Shown one piece after another: positions 52,761 through 61,509 of a DNA stretch of 64,000 nucleotides. The notes under the pieces are model-generated. The model made no database searches. It was not told the DNA's origin and saw only the letters and a program-made list of their open reading frames with translations. This DNA is from QVMG01 sp032073245 (GTDB lineage: Bacteria; Bacteroidota; Bacteroidia; Bacteroidales; Tannerellaceae), in assembly GCA_032073245.1 (NCBI GenBank), contig DAMANX010000001.1, positions 62,001 through 126,000 on the forward strand, in the 5' to 3' direction. The position numbers and the translations under genes are program-made. Position 1 is the first letter of the stretch. Each line of letters opens with the position of its first letter.

Positions 52761-53336
52761 GTGCCATATTTGTACATAATATCTGGATGCAATGGAGCAG
52801 GTAAAACAACAGCTTCTTTTACAATTCTACCAGAAATGCTGAAGTGTAAAGAATTTGTTAACTCCGACGAAATAGCTAAGGGGCTTTCCCCTTTTAATGC
52901 AGACAGTATCGCGGTTGCCGTTGAAGCCAGTAGAATTATGTATAAACGTATTAAGGAATTGATCGCATCAGGTGCGACATTTGCAATGGAAACCACGTTG
53001 GCCACCCGGTCGGTAGCAAATTTGATACGGGAGGCTCAGAGGGAAGGTTATTATGTTACATTGTTGTATTTCTGGTTGAACACACCAGATTTAGCTGTTG
53101 AACGGGTAAGAATGAGAGTAGAAACGGGAGGTCATAACATCCCGGAAAATACCATACGCCGTCGATATGCTTCAGGTATCAGCAATTTATTCAAATTATA
53201 CTTACCCATTAGTGACTACTGGATGATAACAGATAATTCTATGGCTTCAATGGAGATTATAGCCAAAGGATTTAAAAATGATAAAAAAGAAGTATTTAAT
53301 CCAGTTATTTACAATAAACTTGAGAATTATGAGTGA
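52761..53336 (+). CDS. Zeta-toxin-like P-loop kinase (COG4185 type)
   Basis: 191 residues from a GTG start. Walker A GCNGAGKTT (9-17), NSDEIAKGLSPF near 33 (acceptor or base region), METTLATRS near 75 (zeta-toxin METTLAS motif), and RVRMRVETGGHNIPENTIRRR near 113-133 with the ATP-binding Arg residues. Zeta toxins phosphorylate UDP-GlcNAc; COG4185 relatives are often chromosomal and of unknown substrate. A small gene overlaps its stop, suggesting a toxin-antitoxin-like pair in toxin-first order. Confidence 0.82.
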   Translation: MPYLYIISGCNGAGKTTASFTILPEMLKCKEFVNSDEIAKGLSPFNADSIAVAVEASRIMYKRIKELIASGATFAMETTLATRSVANLIREAQREGYYVTLLYFWLNTPDLAVERVRMRVETGGHNIPENTIRRRYASGISNLFKLYLPISDYWMITDNSMASMEIIAKGFKNDKKEVFNPVIYNKLENYE

Positions 53337-53499
53337 ACAGGAAGTACGGGAATTTGAAGAGAATATAGTAAAAGGGGCAAATATAGCATTTCAAAGGTTG
53401 GTTAATGAAAAAAAGAAAGAAGACGGTGAACTGGTCTTCTCAAGAAACGGCCACATTTTCAGGGTAAAAGCAGCAGAATTGGAAAATTACGCATATTGA
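53329..53499 (+). CDS. Small partner protein of the zeta-like kinase
   Basis: 56 residues from ATG 53329, which overlaps the kinase stop by eight bases; an upstream ATG at 53278 would overlap it much further. Helical acidic N-terminus (EQEVREFEENIVKGANIAFQ in part) and a short beta-like end (ELVFSRNGHIFRVKAAELE). Not a recognised epsilon antitoxin. Coupled translation and position suggest it counteracts or escorts the kinase. Followed by a terminator. Confidence 0.72.
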   Translation: MSEQEVREFEENIVKGANIAFQRLVNEKKKEDGELVFSRNGHIFRVKAAELENYAY

Positions 53500-53535
53500 T
53501 CCTTTTATATATTCAATTTACAAAGAAATTCAAAA

Positions 53536-53573
53536 CAAAAAGGGCGGATGACTCAAGCATCCGCCCCTTTTGC
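53536..53573. terminator. Bidirectional terminator
   Basis: AAAGGGCGGATG and CATCCGCCCCTTTT form a strong hairpin with A- and T-rich flanks between the convergent zeta-like pair and DPP11 gene. Confidence 0.9.
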
Positions 53574-53589
53574 GTTTTATAAGCTTATT

Positions 53590-55767
53590 TTAATACTCTA
53601 CTAAATCCATTTCCTCCAGCAAATATCCTGCATTAGCATATTTATCTATTATGAAAAGAACATAACGGATATCTACAATAATACTACGTTGATAATCAGG
53701 CAAATATTGAATATCCCCTCCTACTCCTTCCCAGTTTCGGTCAAAATTGATACCAATCAGTTCTCCCTTACCATTTAAAACAGGGCTACCCGAATTACCA
53801 CCGGTAGAATGAGTTGTAGCACAGAAAGCAACCGGTAAGCGGCCATCTGTCATTTGGTATCGTCCAAAGTCTTTAGATTTATAAAGAGACTTCAAATGTT
53901 CAGGAACTACAAACTCCCAATTATTCGGATCCTCTTTTTCTATTACACCATCTAATGTAGTCTGATGATTATAATAGACAGCATCACGCGGTGCATACCC
54001 TTTCACCTGACCATAAGTTAAACGCAAAGATGAGTTAGCATCCGGGAAGTTCATCTTTTCTTTATCCATCTCTAATAACCCTTTCACATAAGAACGGTGA
54101 GCAAGAGCATAGCCGGTATCAAAGGCAGCCTGGGCTTCATTTAAATAATTACGTTCCTTAAGTACGGATTGAGAAAAGAGAATCATAGGATCTGCTTGCA
54201 ATATTTTAACTGTCGGTTTTGCCATAAAATTCATAAAGTTAGTCCCGTCACCAAATATTGATTTCTCAAAAAGATAATCCACAAAGGCATCCACATCTCC
54301 CTTAAATCGTTTATCTATTTCAGAAAAATAAACGGGTTGAGACTCGGAAGGTATCTGGCTGCGATACTCTTTCAACATAACCTTAGCTACTTTCTTATCG
54401 ACTTCTGGTGAATAATCTTTATTTGCAAAGCGAGAATAACCCCGTTCCAACAGCTTCATTTGTTCTTCTATTTTCACCTTATCTTTTGCTTTCAAAGCAT
54501 CCTCTAAAACACTAATATTTGTAATTGGAACTTTCGTAAATTCAATGCTTCGCTGAATAGCCTCATCCAGCATCCAACTACGAAAACGTAAATCTTTGCG
54601 ATCACTGATAATTTGTTCCATCGCTTGGAGCGCTTGTGAATATTCTGATCGATTATGTTGTCTTGCCCATGCTAATAAACGGTTCTGATCATCTTTCTTC
54701 ACTTGTTCAAAATTGCGTTTATTGATGGCCCAATTGGTTCCTATTGCGTTTTTATAGGCATTCGTTGAACCGGCATATTTACTGGAATACTGGATACGAA
54801 CTACAGGATCAGCCAACATCTCTTCCAAAAGCACCTGTTGGCGTAATTCGCGCATAGAAATACGAACTGCATTATCGATATCACGACGTTCGGCAACCTC
54901 CCATGAAGTATAATATTTCTTAGTCGTCCCGGGGAAACCTACCATCATAGCATAATCGTTCTCTTCTACTCCTTTCAGGGATATCTGTAACCATTTTTTA
55001 GGACGAAGAGGCACATTATTTTCGTTATAAGTCGCCGGATTTCCGTTAGCATCAGCATAAATGCGGAAAACAGAAAAATCACCTGTATGGCGTGGCCACA
55101 TCCAATTATCAGTATCTGCCCCAAACTTACCAACAGAAGATGGAGGAGCTCCTACCAGACGAACATCAGAAAATATCTTTTTTGTAAACATATAATACTG
55201 ATTTCCCCCATAAAAAGCACGAATTTCTACAGCTATACCAGGGTTATTACTCAAATATCCTTCTCCGATTTTCTGACGAGCCAATTCATTCAGATAACGT
55301 GGCGATAGAAAGTTCATGCTATTTGGATCAGCATCCTTCTCCAATTCTTTTTTCACATAATCAGTTACATCTTCAATTGCCTCAATAAAGGTAACAGTCA
55401 AACCGGGATTGGGTAATTCTTTATCACGGGAAGTTGCCCAAAATCCATCTGTCAGATAATCATTTTCCAACGTACTATGTTGCTGGATTTGTCCATAACC
55501 GCAATGATGATTTGTTAGGATCAATCCATCAGGAGAAACAACCTCACCTGTACACCCCCCTCCAAAATGAACAATGGCATCCATCAATGAAGGCGCTTCA
55601 GGATTATAAAGATCTTCAGCATCGAGCTGAAGTCCTAAAGCTTGCATATCAATATATTTCTGTTGTTTCAATAAAGGGAGTAACCACATCCCCTCATCTG
55701 CGACTACAGGTAAGGAAAGAACTATTGCCATTAATAGTAAAAGAATCTTCTTCATGGTAGTTTTCAT
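53590..55767 (-). CDS. dpp11: S46-family dipeptidyl-peptidase, DPP11-like (Asp/Glu-specific)
   Basis: 725 residues from the Met at 55767; starts at 55794 or 55755 are also possible. The signal peptide is MKKILLLLMAIVLSLPVVA. S46 catalytic parts: LTNHHCGYG (His), TDNWMWPRHTGDFSVFRIY and TGGNSGSPV (Ser). In NFDRNWEGVGGDIQY the Arg stands where DPP11 has Arg673 and DPP7 has Gly, so cleavage after acidic residues at P1 is expected. Periplasmic enzyme for growth on peptides in asaccharolytic and gut Bacteroidales. It follows the cardiolipin synthase gene by one to thirty bases. Confidence 0.92.
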   Translation of the reverse strand: MKTTMKKILLLLMAIVLSLPVVADEGMWLLPLLKQQKYIDMQALGLQLDAEDLYNPEAPSLMDAIVHFGGGCTGEVVSPDGLILTNHHCGYGQIQQHSTLENDYLTDGFWATSRDKELPNPGLTVTFIEAIEDVTDYVKKELEKDADPNSMNFLSPRYLNELARQKIGEGYLSNNPGIAVEIRAFYGGNQYYMFTKKIFSDVRLVGAPPSSVGKFGADTDNWMWPRHTGDFSVFRIYADANGNPATYNENNVPLRPKKWLQISLKGVEENDYAMMVGFPGTTKKYYTSWEVAERRDIDNAVRISMRELRQQVLLEEMLADPVVRIQYSSKYAGSTNAYKNAIGTNWAINKRNFEQVKKDDQNRLLAWARQHNRSEYSQALQAMEQIISDRKDLRFRSWMLDEAIQRSIEFTKVPITNISVLEDALKAKDKVKIEEQMKLLERGYSRFANKDYSPEVDKKVAKVMLKEYRSQIPSESQPVYFSEIDKRFKGDVDAFVDYLFEKSIFGDGTNFMNFMAKPTVKILQADPMILFSQSVLKERNYLNEAQAAFDTGYALAHRSYVKGLLEMDKEKMNFPDANSSLRLTYGQVKGYAPRDAVYYNHQTTLDGVIEKEDPNNWEFVVPEHLKSLYKSKDFGRYQMTDGRLPVAFCATTHSTGGNSGSPVLNGKGELIGINFDRNWEGVGGDIQYLPDYQRSIIVDIRYVLFIIDKYANAGYLLEEMDLVEY

Positions 55768-55795
55768 TTTATATGTTTTATTGTATTTGTTCATT

Positions 55796-57220
55796 TCAAA
55801 AAACCGGGGTCATCAAACGCATTATCGATTCAAAGTAATGTTTAAATTTTGAGCGCTTTTTCCATTTATCTAGTTCGACTAAACAACTGTCATTCTGATC
55901 AATTGCAAAAATATCTTTTGCCTTTAAAGCGGTTTCTTCATCATAAATAAAAGCACTATCCTCAAAATTGAGTTCGAAGCTCCTTGTATCCATATTAGTC
56001 GAACCTATTATTGTTAAAGAATCATCTATCACGATTAGCTTAGAATGGAGGAAGCCTGCCGTATATAAATAAACCTTCACATTATTCTCCAATAATGAGC
56101 GTATATAGGAAAAAGATGCTGCACACACAAGGAAATTATCCGATCGTTTAGGAATCATCAATCGCACTTCTACTCCACTTAAAGCAGCTGTTTGCATTGC
56201 TTTAATTATCTGATCAGACGGGATGAAATAAGGAGTTTGAATATAGACATATCGTTGAGCATTATTGATCGCCTGAAAGAAACCTTCTGTCAGGGTTTCA
56301 AATGTATACATTGGGCTGCTGGTAACAATTTGCATGGGATTCTTTCCTAAAACAGGCAGTTTTGGGAAATAATGAGGGTCATTGAGAGTCTCTTTATGAG
56401 AATAAAACCAATCCAATAAAAAAGTAACCTGTAAAGCATGGACTGCCTTTCCTTGAATACGAGCACTTAAATCACGCCAAATACCCCATTTAAATCCTTT
56501 CAGATAGACATCGGCGATATTCATACCACCAATATATCCAATCTCACCATCTATCACAACAATCTTTTTATGGTTACGATAATTGACTCTCCGGGCAATA
56601 TAAGGAAAACGGATAGGGAGAAAACAATCCACTTTAATACCATTTTTAATCATTTCTTTGAAAAAACGCGATTTGGTTTTTATACAACCAACATCATCAT
56701 AGATTACTCGTACATCAACACCATCTTTCACTTTACGGATTAACAAGTCTTTCAATTGTTGTCCGATTTCGTCGCTGGCAAATGTATAGTACAAAATGTG
56801 TACATGGTATTTAGCTTTTTCTATATCTGCAAAAAGTTGTTCGAATTTGGCTTTTCCTGTTGAATAAAATTCAAGACTATTGCCGTCCAGTACGGGCGCA
56901 TAACTGATGTTTTTTAATAACTTTTTCAGCTTTCTGTGATTATCATTATCTACCTCTTGGTCTTGTAAATTAAAGTATGGAATAGATTTACCATCCAATC
57001 CTTTCAGCATTCGCTTATTTACACTCCATACTCTTCGGTGATCCTCGCCAAAAATGACATACAGTATAAGTCCTAACAGAGGTATCAGAGTTAAAACCAG
57101 AACCCATGTAATAGTCTTTTGGGGATTACGATTCTCAGATATAACGACAGTTATCAGACCAATGATAGTTCCGACATACAATATCTGAATAATTAGTGAT
57201 ATAATGCTTTCTGTATCCAT
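55796..57220 (-). CDS. cls: Cardiolipin synthase (PLD family)
   Basis: 474 residues. Two N-terminal TM helices (about 7-27 and 38-58) with the PLDc_N motif, then two HKD motifs: HKKIVVIDG...GGMNIAD in the first half and HSKLIVIDDSLTIIGSTNMD in the second. It joins two phosphatidylglycerol molecules to cardiolipin at the inner membrane. First gene of a unit with DPP11. Confidence 0.94.
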   Translation of the reverse strand: MDTESIISLIIQILYVGTIIGLITVVISENRNPQKTITWVLVLTLIPLLGLILYVIFGEDHRRVWSVNKRMLKGLDGKSIPYFNLQDQEVDNDNHRKLKKLLKNISYAPVLDGNSLEFYSTGKAKFEQLFADIEKAKYHVHILYYTFASDEIGQQLKDLLIRKVKDGVDVRVIYDDVGCIKTKSRFFKEMIKNGIKVDCFLPIRFPYIARRVNYRNHKKIVVIDGEIGYIGGMNIADVYLKGFKWGIWRDLSARIQGKAVHALQVTFLLDWFYSHKETLNDPHYFPKLPVLGKNPMQIVTSSPMYTFETLTEGFFQAINNAQRYVYIQTPYFIPSDQIIKAMQTAALSGVEVRLMIPKRSDNFLVCAASFSYIRSLLENNVKVYLYTAGFLHSKLIVIDDSLTIIGSTNMDTRSFELNFEDSAFIYDEETALKAKDIFAIDQNDSCLVELDKWKKRSKFKHYFESIMRLMTPVF

Positions 57221-57316
57221 ATATCATTTAGACAGAAACAAAAAGTTATACTGTTTAGTTTAGGCCACTAAGATAGGAAATAGAAGAATATCTCTTGCGA
57301 TAATTTGTTCAAATTG

Positions 57317-57796
57317 TCAGATATTATCTTTCCAAAGTGAATAAGGATTCTTTGTTAGCATTGAATTATAGTAACTCCGATTGCCTGTTACCTCAGTTCC
57401 AATCCATGAAGGCAATGCAAATGATTCATCTTCGGATTTAAGTTCGATTTCAGCCAATATAAGTCCTTCGTTTGCACCTTGAAAAACATCAATTTCCCAG
57501 GTGTGTTTATCAATTATAGCCCAATGACGAACTTTTTCAATTGCACCCGGTTCACAAAGAAGAAAAAGAGCTTCAGCATCTGTCAGGGATAATCTCTCTT
57601 CAAATTCATACCGACTTATTCCTTTATTGTTCGAAGGCCCTTTAATAGTCAGAAAGCCCTCCTCTCCGGCGATCCGAATACGTACTGTTCGTCCGGGTTG
57701 TGAACAAATATATCCTTGCACAAACCGCTCTTGACGAATGACATCCTTACTGAAATCACCTTTTACGAGAAACTTTCTTTCTATTTCTATAGCCAT
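57317..57796 (-). CDS. CYTH-domain protein (triphosphate-tunnel enzyme)
   Basis: 159 residues. The N-terminal EIERKFLV carries the ExExK metal/triphosphate motif; alternating basic and acidic strands follow (RTVRIRIAGEEGFLTIKG, SRYEFEERL, TWEIDVFQGANEGLILAEIEL), giving the complete tunnel. Bacterial short forms are mostly inorganic triphosphatases; adenylate cyclase activity is possible but less likely. It lies 17 bases after the Smr-domain gene. Confidence 0.92.
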   Translation of the reverse strand: MAIEIERKFLVKGDFSKDVIRQERFVQGYICSQPGRTVRIRIAGEEGFLTIKGPSNNKGISRYEFEERLSLTDAEALFLLCEPGAIEKVRHWAIIDKHTWEIDVFQGANEGLILAEIELKSEDESFALPSWIGTEVTGNRSYYNSMLTKNPYSLWKDNI

Positions 57797-57813
57797 ATTT
57801 ATTTGAATATTCT

Positions 57814-58863
57814 CTATTTTATTGTCACCATCGTTGCTCCAAAGCCATATTCACGAAAGGAGGCATCCTGATGGAAATAGTTTTTATAACGGGTTTTCAA
57901 TTCCGATTCTATCGATTTACGCAGTACACCATCTCCTTTGCCATGAATGAAAACGATCTTTTGCCCTTTCTTATTAGCATAGGATGCCAGCACTTCATGG
58001 AACTTATTCATTTGATAAGCTAGAATATCAGCATTAGTCATACCTGCAGTTGTATCTAATAACTGATTGATATGTAAGTCGACTTCTATAATTGGATTAT
58101 GTGCCTTCTTTGATGATGTAGTCTGTGGAGTACGACGATCTACTTTTGCCTTATGCATCATTGCTTCCTGTAATTCAGCAGCTGAAACTAATAGCTCTTT
58201 TTCCGGTAAGTCATTTCGTATTACAGGATAAACCAAAGCATCTTCATCGAAGAAATTATTCTGAATGAAACAATGTATTTTGTAAAATTTTACTGTATCG
58301 AGACGTAACTCAACAGATATTGCGTTTTTCAAGGTATATGGCTTATCTTTTTTGAAAGCAACCATCTGTATACAAATACGTTCTAACTCATTCAAATCTT
58401 CTTTTTGAAACTCTTCAAGGAATATTCGTGTATTTGGTTCAATAATTCCATTTACCCGACTGTACCAACTATTATGTTGTCGGTTCATATAATTGTAGAA
58501 AAGATAGTAGTTACTATCATTCACTAGATAAGCTTCATATCCGCTTTGTGATAGCGTTTTCGGATCGATAGGCAAATAAGCTAAATAAACATTCAGACGT
58601 TCTCCTTCTGCTGTTTCAATAATTGGCAATTCCTCGGGTTCCTCAACCGGAGGAGGAACTGCAACCGAAACTTCTTTTTGTGGAGTCTTACGATGCGCTT
58701 GCGCAGAACCTTCGCTCACCACCACACATTCCCGAATAAGTGCAGGGACTTCAAAGCCATCTTCATCCTCTATCAATACCTGGTCTTTACCTTTAAATCG
58801 GCTCACAGTTCCTCCACCTACTGAATTTAAAAAACGTACTTTATCTCCAATTTTAATACTCAT
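57814..58863 (-). CDS. DUF2027/Smr-domain protein
   Basis: 349 residues. N-terminal SH3/KOW-like start (IGDKVRFLNSVGGGTVSRFKG), then a DUF2027 beta domain (about 85-230), and a C-terminal Smr domain (about 265-349) with VDLHINQL, FIHGKGDGVLR and the final YGFGATMVTIK. Smr domains are nucleases in MutS2 and related proteins; HGKGDG is the conserved loop. No MutS ATPase is present. Role likely in RNA or DNA cleavage, perhaps at collided ribosomes as for other stand-alone Smr proteins, which is inference. Confidence 0.9.
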   Translation of the reverse strand: MSIKIGDKVRFLNSVGGGTVSRFKGKDQVLIEDEDGFEVPALIRECVVVSEGSAQAHRKTPQKEVSVAVPPPVEEPEELPIIETAEGERLNVYLAYLPIDPKTLSQSGYEAYLVNDSNYYLFYNYMNRQHNSWYSRVNGIIEPNTRIFLEEFQKEDLNELERICIQMVAFKKDKPYTLKNAISVELRLDTVKFYKIHCFIQNNFFDEDALVYPVIRNDLPEKELLVSAAELQEAMMHKAKVDRRTPQTTSSKKAHNPIIEVDLHINQLLDTTAGMTNADILAYQMNKFHEVLASYANKKGQKIVFIHGKGDGVLRKSIESELKTRYKNYFHQDASFREYGFGATMVTIK

Positions 58864-58883
58864 TTCTCTTATTTTTTAAAATA

Positions 58884-58891
58884 CAAAGGTA
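58884..58891 (-). promoter_or_regulatory. Bacteroidetes -7 box for the Smr/CYTH unit
   Basis: TACCTTTG on the minus strand, exact consensus, 20 bases before the ATG at 58863. Confidence 0.65.
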
Positions 58892-59068
58892 ATCAATTCT
58901 ACCCGATAGTAAAACCTCCATAAATATATAAGCCAAGCATTCATCAAAACCATTTTAAGTGCTTTCCTGTTATATTTCAGCAATAATAACTTATGGCAGA
59001 ATATTTCCAATTATAACCAAAATCGTCAGAAATGAATTATTGCATAATTAATAACTATAAATAATTAA

Positions 59069-59803
59069 ATGACTATGAAGAAGTTAATTTTTTCTTTACT
59101 TGCTGGATTTGCCTGTGTGGGTATGACTTCAGCCCAAAGTGACTGCATGGCTCTATTCCCTGATACAAAGGGTACGACCTGGATGACAAAATGTTACGAT
59201 GCACAGGATAATATGCTAGGTTCAACAACCTATGTTGTTAAGGATTATAGTGATAATATTGCTGGTCCGGAAACTCACATCACCTATACAGCAAAGAATG
59301 TTTTAGGAGAAATCACAAGCCAAGGTGAACTGGATGCTTATTGTACAAATGGTGATTTCTTCATGAAATCAAAAAGTCAAGTGGAAGATCCAAACATTAC
59401 CGGCATGATCTCCTCAAACATTAATCTCTTAGGCAGTTTCCTGGATTATCCTGATACATTTAATTCTGCTTATCCTTTTAATGGTCAATTTCAAATGGAT
59501 GCCGGTGAATTTACTATTGAACCTAAAGGGGATAGAAAAGATGCTGTAAAAGTACGCGTATTTAATCGTAATTATGAAAAGAACGAGAAAATAACTACTC
59601 CTGCAGGTACTTTTGATGCTTCAAAAATTACTTATGATGTGGAAGTACATAATCAAGAGACTAAAAAAACCGAAACATTTAAAAATGTAGAGTGGTATGC
59701 ATTAGGTGCTGGTATTATTCGTTCTGAAGCTTATAATTCCAATAATGAATTAGTAAATTATACAATTCTCACCAATATGGATGAACTAGTAAGCCAAAAT
59801 TAA
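59069..59803 (+). CDS. Secreted TapB/DUF3108-like protein
   Basis: 244 residues with a signal peptide (MKKLIFSLLAGFACVGMTSAQ after an initial MT). The mature part has the beta-rich DUF3108-like pattern: FPDTKGTTWMTKCYDAQDNMLGS at the start in short pieces, KITTPAGTFDASKITYDVEV in the middle and WYALGAGIIRSEAYNSNNE near the end. Family members are periplasmic proteins of unknown function (TapB refers to a Bacteroidales gliding/adhesion context in annotation). Own terminator follows. Confidence 0.78.
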   Translation: MTMKKLIFSLLAGFACVGMTSAQSDCMALFPDTKGTTWMTKCYDAQDNMLGSTTYVVKDYSDNIAGPETHITYTAKNVLGEITSQGELDAYCTNGDFFMKSKSQVEDPNITGMISSNINLLGSFLDYPDTFNSAYPFNGQFQMDAGEFTIEPKGDRKDAVKVRVFNRNYEKNEKITTPAGTFDASKITYDVEVHNQETKKTETFKNVEWYALGAGIIRSEAYNSNNELVNYTILTNMDELVSQN

Positions 59804-59832
59804 GCAAGTTCTTTCATGACAAATAAGAAAAT

Positions 59833-59867
59833 GCTATCCGATCAAATCGTGATAGCTTTTCTTTTTT
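59833..59867 (+). terminator. Terminator of the TapB-like gene
   Basis: GCTATC / GATAGC stem around a CGATCAAATCG loop, followed by TTTTCTTTTTT. Confidence 0.85.
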
Positions 59868-59967
59868 ATCAGCTTGAATACTGAAAATGAGATTAAACAA
59901 TTCTAAATCTGTGAACAAAAGAATACTTTAATAGTTACTATTATATATCACTTTAAATAATATTACG

Positions 59968-61170
59968 ATGTTAGAAAAAGTATTTTGGGGAAATACGATA
60001 GAGAATTGGGGTATTTCAATTATCATAATTTTAGTCACAATAATTATTACAAAACTAGTTTCGCTATTCAATAAAAAAGTACTAAAGAACTTAGCAAAAA
60101 AAACACATAACCAACTGGATGATTTAATTTTAGATGCAATTGAATCTCCTATTCTCTTCGGGATCATGTTGGTAGGCATATGGGTCGCTATTCACCGTTT
60201 AGTATATCCCGATAATTTTGTTAAGGCAGTTGATAGTGCTTATAAAATACTTATCGTACTAAATATCACCTGGTTATTCGCCAGATTACTAAATAGTTTC
60301 ATTGATATTTATTGGAATAACAACTCAGACAAATCGCAAAGGACCAAACGACATACGAGTAAAATGATGCCAGTCATTAAGCGCACATTACTTGTTATTT
60401 TATGGATAATCGGTATTGTGATGGCTTTGAGTAATGTGGGAGTAAATATCAGTGCTTTACTTGGAACATTAGGTATCGGGGGTATTGCTTTTGCTCTGGC
60501 CGCACAGGATACTGTTAAAAATATATTTGGGGCTTTTACTATATTTACTGACCGCCCTTTCAGTATAGGAGATACCATTAAAATTGATAATTTCGAAGGA
60601 ACAATTATTGATGTTGGTGTGCGTAGCACCAAAATGAGAGATTATGACAAAAGAGTCATAACTTTCCCCAATTATAAAATAGCTGATGCCTCTCTTATTA
60701 ATATCTCAGCAGAACCTATGCGAAGAGTAGTAATGAAGATTGGCTTGACTTATGATACAACACCTGAGCAGATGAACCAGGCGATGAGCTTTTTAAAAGA
60801 CATCCCTTCAAAAGTAAAATATGTTGCCTCTAAAGATATTGTAGTTAATTTCTCTGATTTTACGGATTCAGCCTTAGTTATTACTTTTATCTATTTTATA
60901 GAAAAAAGAGGAGATATCGGCAATACAACTTCTGATGTAAATATGGAGATACTAACTTTATTTAATAAGGCCGGATTAAAATTTGCTTTTCCCTCGCAAA
61001 CATTATATATTGAAAAGGAAAGTGAAGAGCCAAAAATCACAATCCAATCACAAGATAAAGCCTTAATGACAACGAAACAAAAAACAGGAATACCTTCTCA
61101 AAAGTCATCCCAAGATGTAGCACATAAAACTGATGAACAACCGAGAGATACTCCGGAAAGTTCCTCATAA
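59968..61170 (+). CDS. MscS-type mechanosensitive channel
   Basis: 400 residues. Four TMs (about 16-32, 60-80, 93-112, 130-150) and a pore helix region ALLGTLGIGGIAFALAAQDTV near 160-180, then the MscS beta domain IFTDRPFSIGDTIKI...GVRSTKMRDYD. The pore helix Gly/Ala pattern is kept. The last 60 residues are a charged, Ser/Lys/Gln-rich tail. Inner-membrane safety valve for osmotic downshock. Confidence 0.93.
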   Translation: MLEKVFWGNTIENWGISIIIILVTIIITKLVSLFNKKVLKNLAKKTHNQLDDLILDAIESPILFGIMLVGIWVAIHRLVYPDNFVKAVDSAYKILIVLNITWLFARLLNSFIDIYWNNNSDKSQRTKRHTSKMMPVIKRTLLVILWIIGIVMALSNVGVNISALLGTLGIGGIAFALAAQDTVKNIFGAFTIFTDRPFSIGDTIKIDNFEGTIIDVGVRSTKMRDYDKRVITFPNYKIADASLINISAEPMRRVVMKIGLTYDTTPEQMNQAMSFLKDIPSKVKYVASKDIVVNFSDFTDSALVITFIYFIEKRGDIGNTTSDVNMEILTLFNKAGLKFAFPSQTLYIEKESEEPKITIQSQDKALMTTKQKTGIPSQKSSQDVAHKTDEQPRDTPESSS

Positions 61171-61172
61171 AA

Positions 61173-61214
61173 AAGAGATAAGCTGGAAATCTTCAGTTTA
61201 TCTCTTAGTTTTTT
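61173..61214. terminator. Hairpin between convergent mscS-like and DUF3008 genes
   Basis: AAGAGATAA (61173-61181) and TTATCTCTT (61198-61206) form a 9-bp stem followed by AG and six T on the plus strand. Confidence 0.75.
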
Positions 61215-61217
61215 AAA

Positions 61218-61382
61218 TTACTTCTTCTTTGATTTCGGTTTGGAAGCAAAATCTTCTAATTGCTCTTCAGACATGCTACTAGCCACTTTCTTAACTTCGT
61301 CACTGGGATTTTTGTTTTCACCTCTTTTATAAGAAAGAGCGGCTCCCATCAGTCGTCTTTGCTTTTCACTTTTTGCTGGCAT
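61218..61382 (-). CDS. DUF3008-family small basic protein
   Basis: 54 residues, translated by hand from ATG at 61382. It begins MPAKSEKQRRLMGAALSYKRG and continues with a DEVKKVASSMSEEQLEDFA segment and a Lys-rich end. This matches the small DUF3008 family found alone in many bacteria. Cytoplasmic, basic, no known function; the MSxxQLxDFA ending is the family hallmark. It is convergent with the MscS gene. Confidence 0.85.
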   Translation of the reverse strand: MPAKSEKQRRLMGAALSYKRGENKNPSDEVKKVASSMSEEQLEDFASKPKSKKK

Positions 61383-61476
61383 AATAAATCTTTTATAGTT
61401 AATATTCTATTTGGTTTTAATAAAACAAATAAGCGACTTATTAGGTTTACATTCGGAAATCTTAATAAATAAGAGT

Positions 61477-61484
61477 TACTTTTG
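61477..61484 (+). promoter_or_regulatory. Bacteroidetes -7 box for the MATE gene
   Basis: TACTTTTG, exact TAnnTTTG match, 25 bases before the ATG at 61510. Confidence 0.6.
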
Positions 61485-61509
61485 CACCTTTGAAAAGAAT
61501 AAAAACTAA

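Noticed and set aside
53278..53328. Longer start for the small partner of the zeta-like kinase
   Set aside because: It would overlap the kinase by 59 bases; ATG 53329 gives a usual short overlap.
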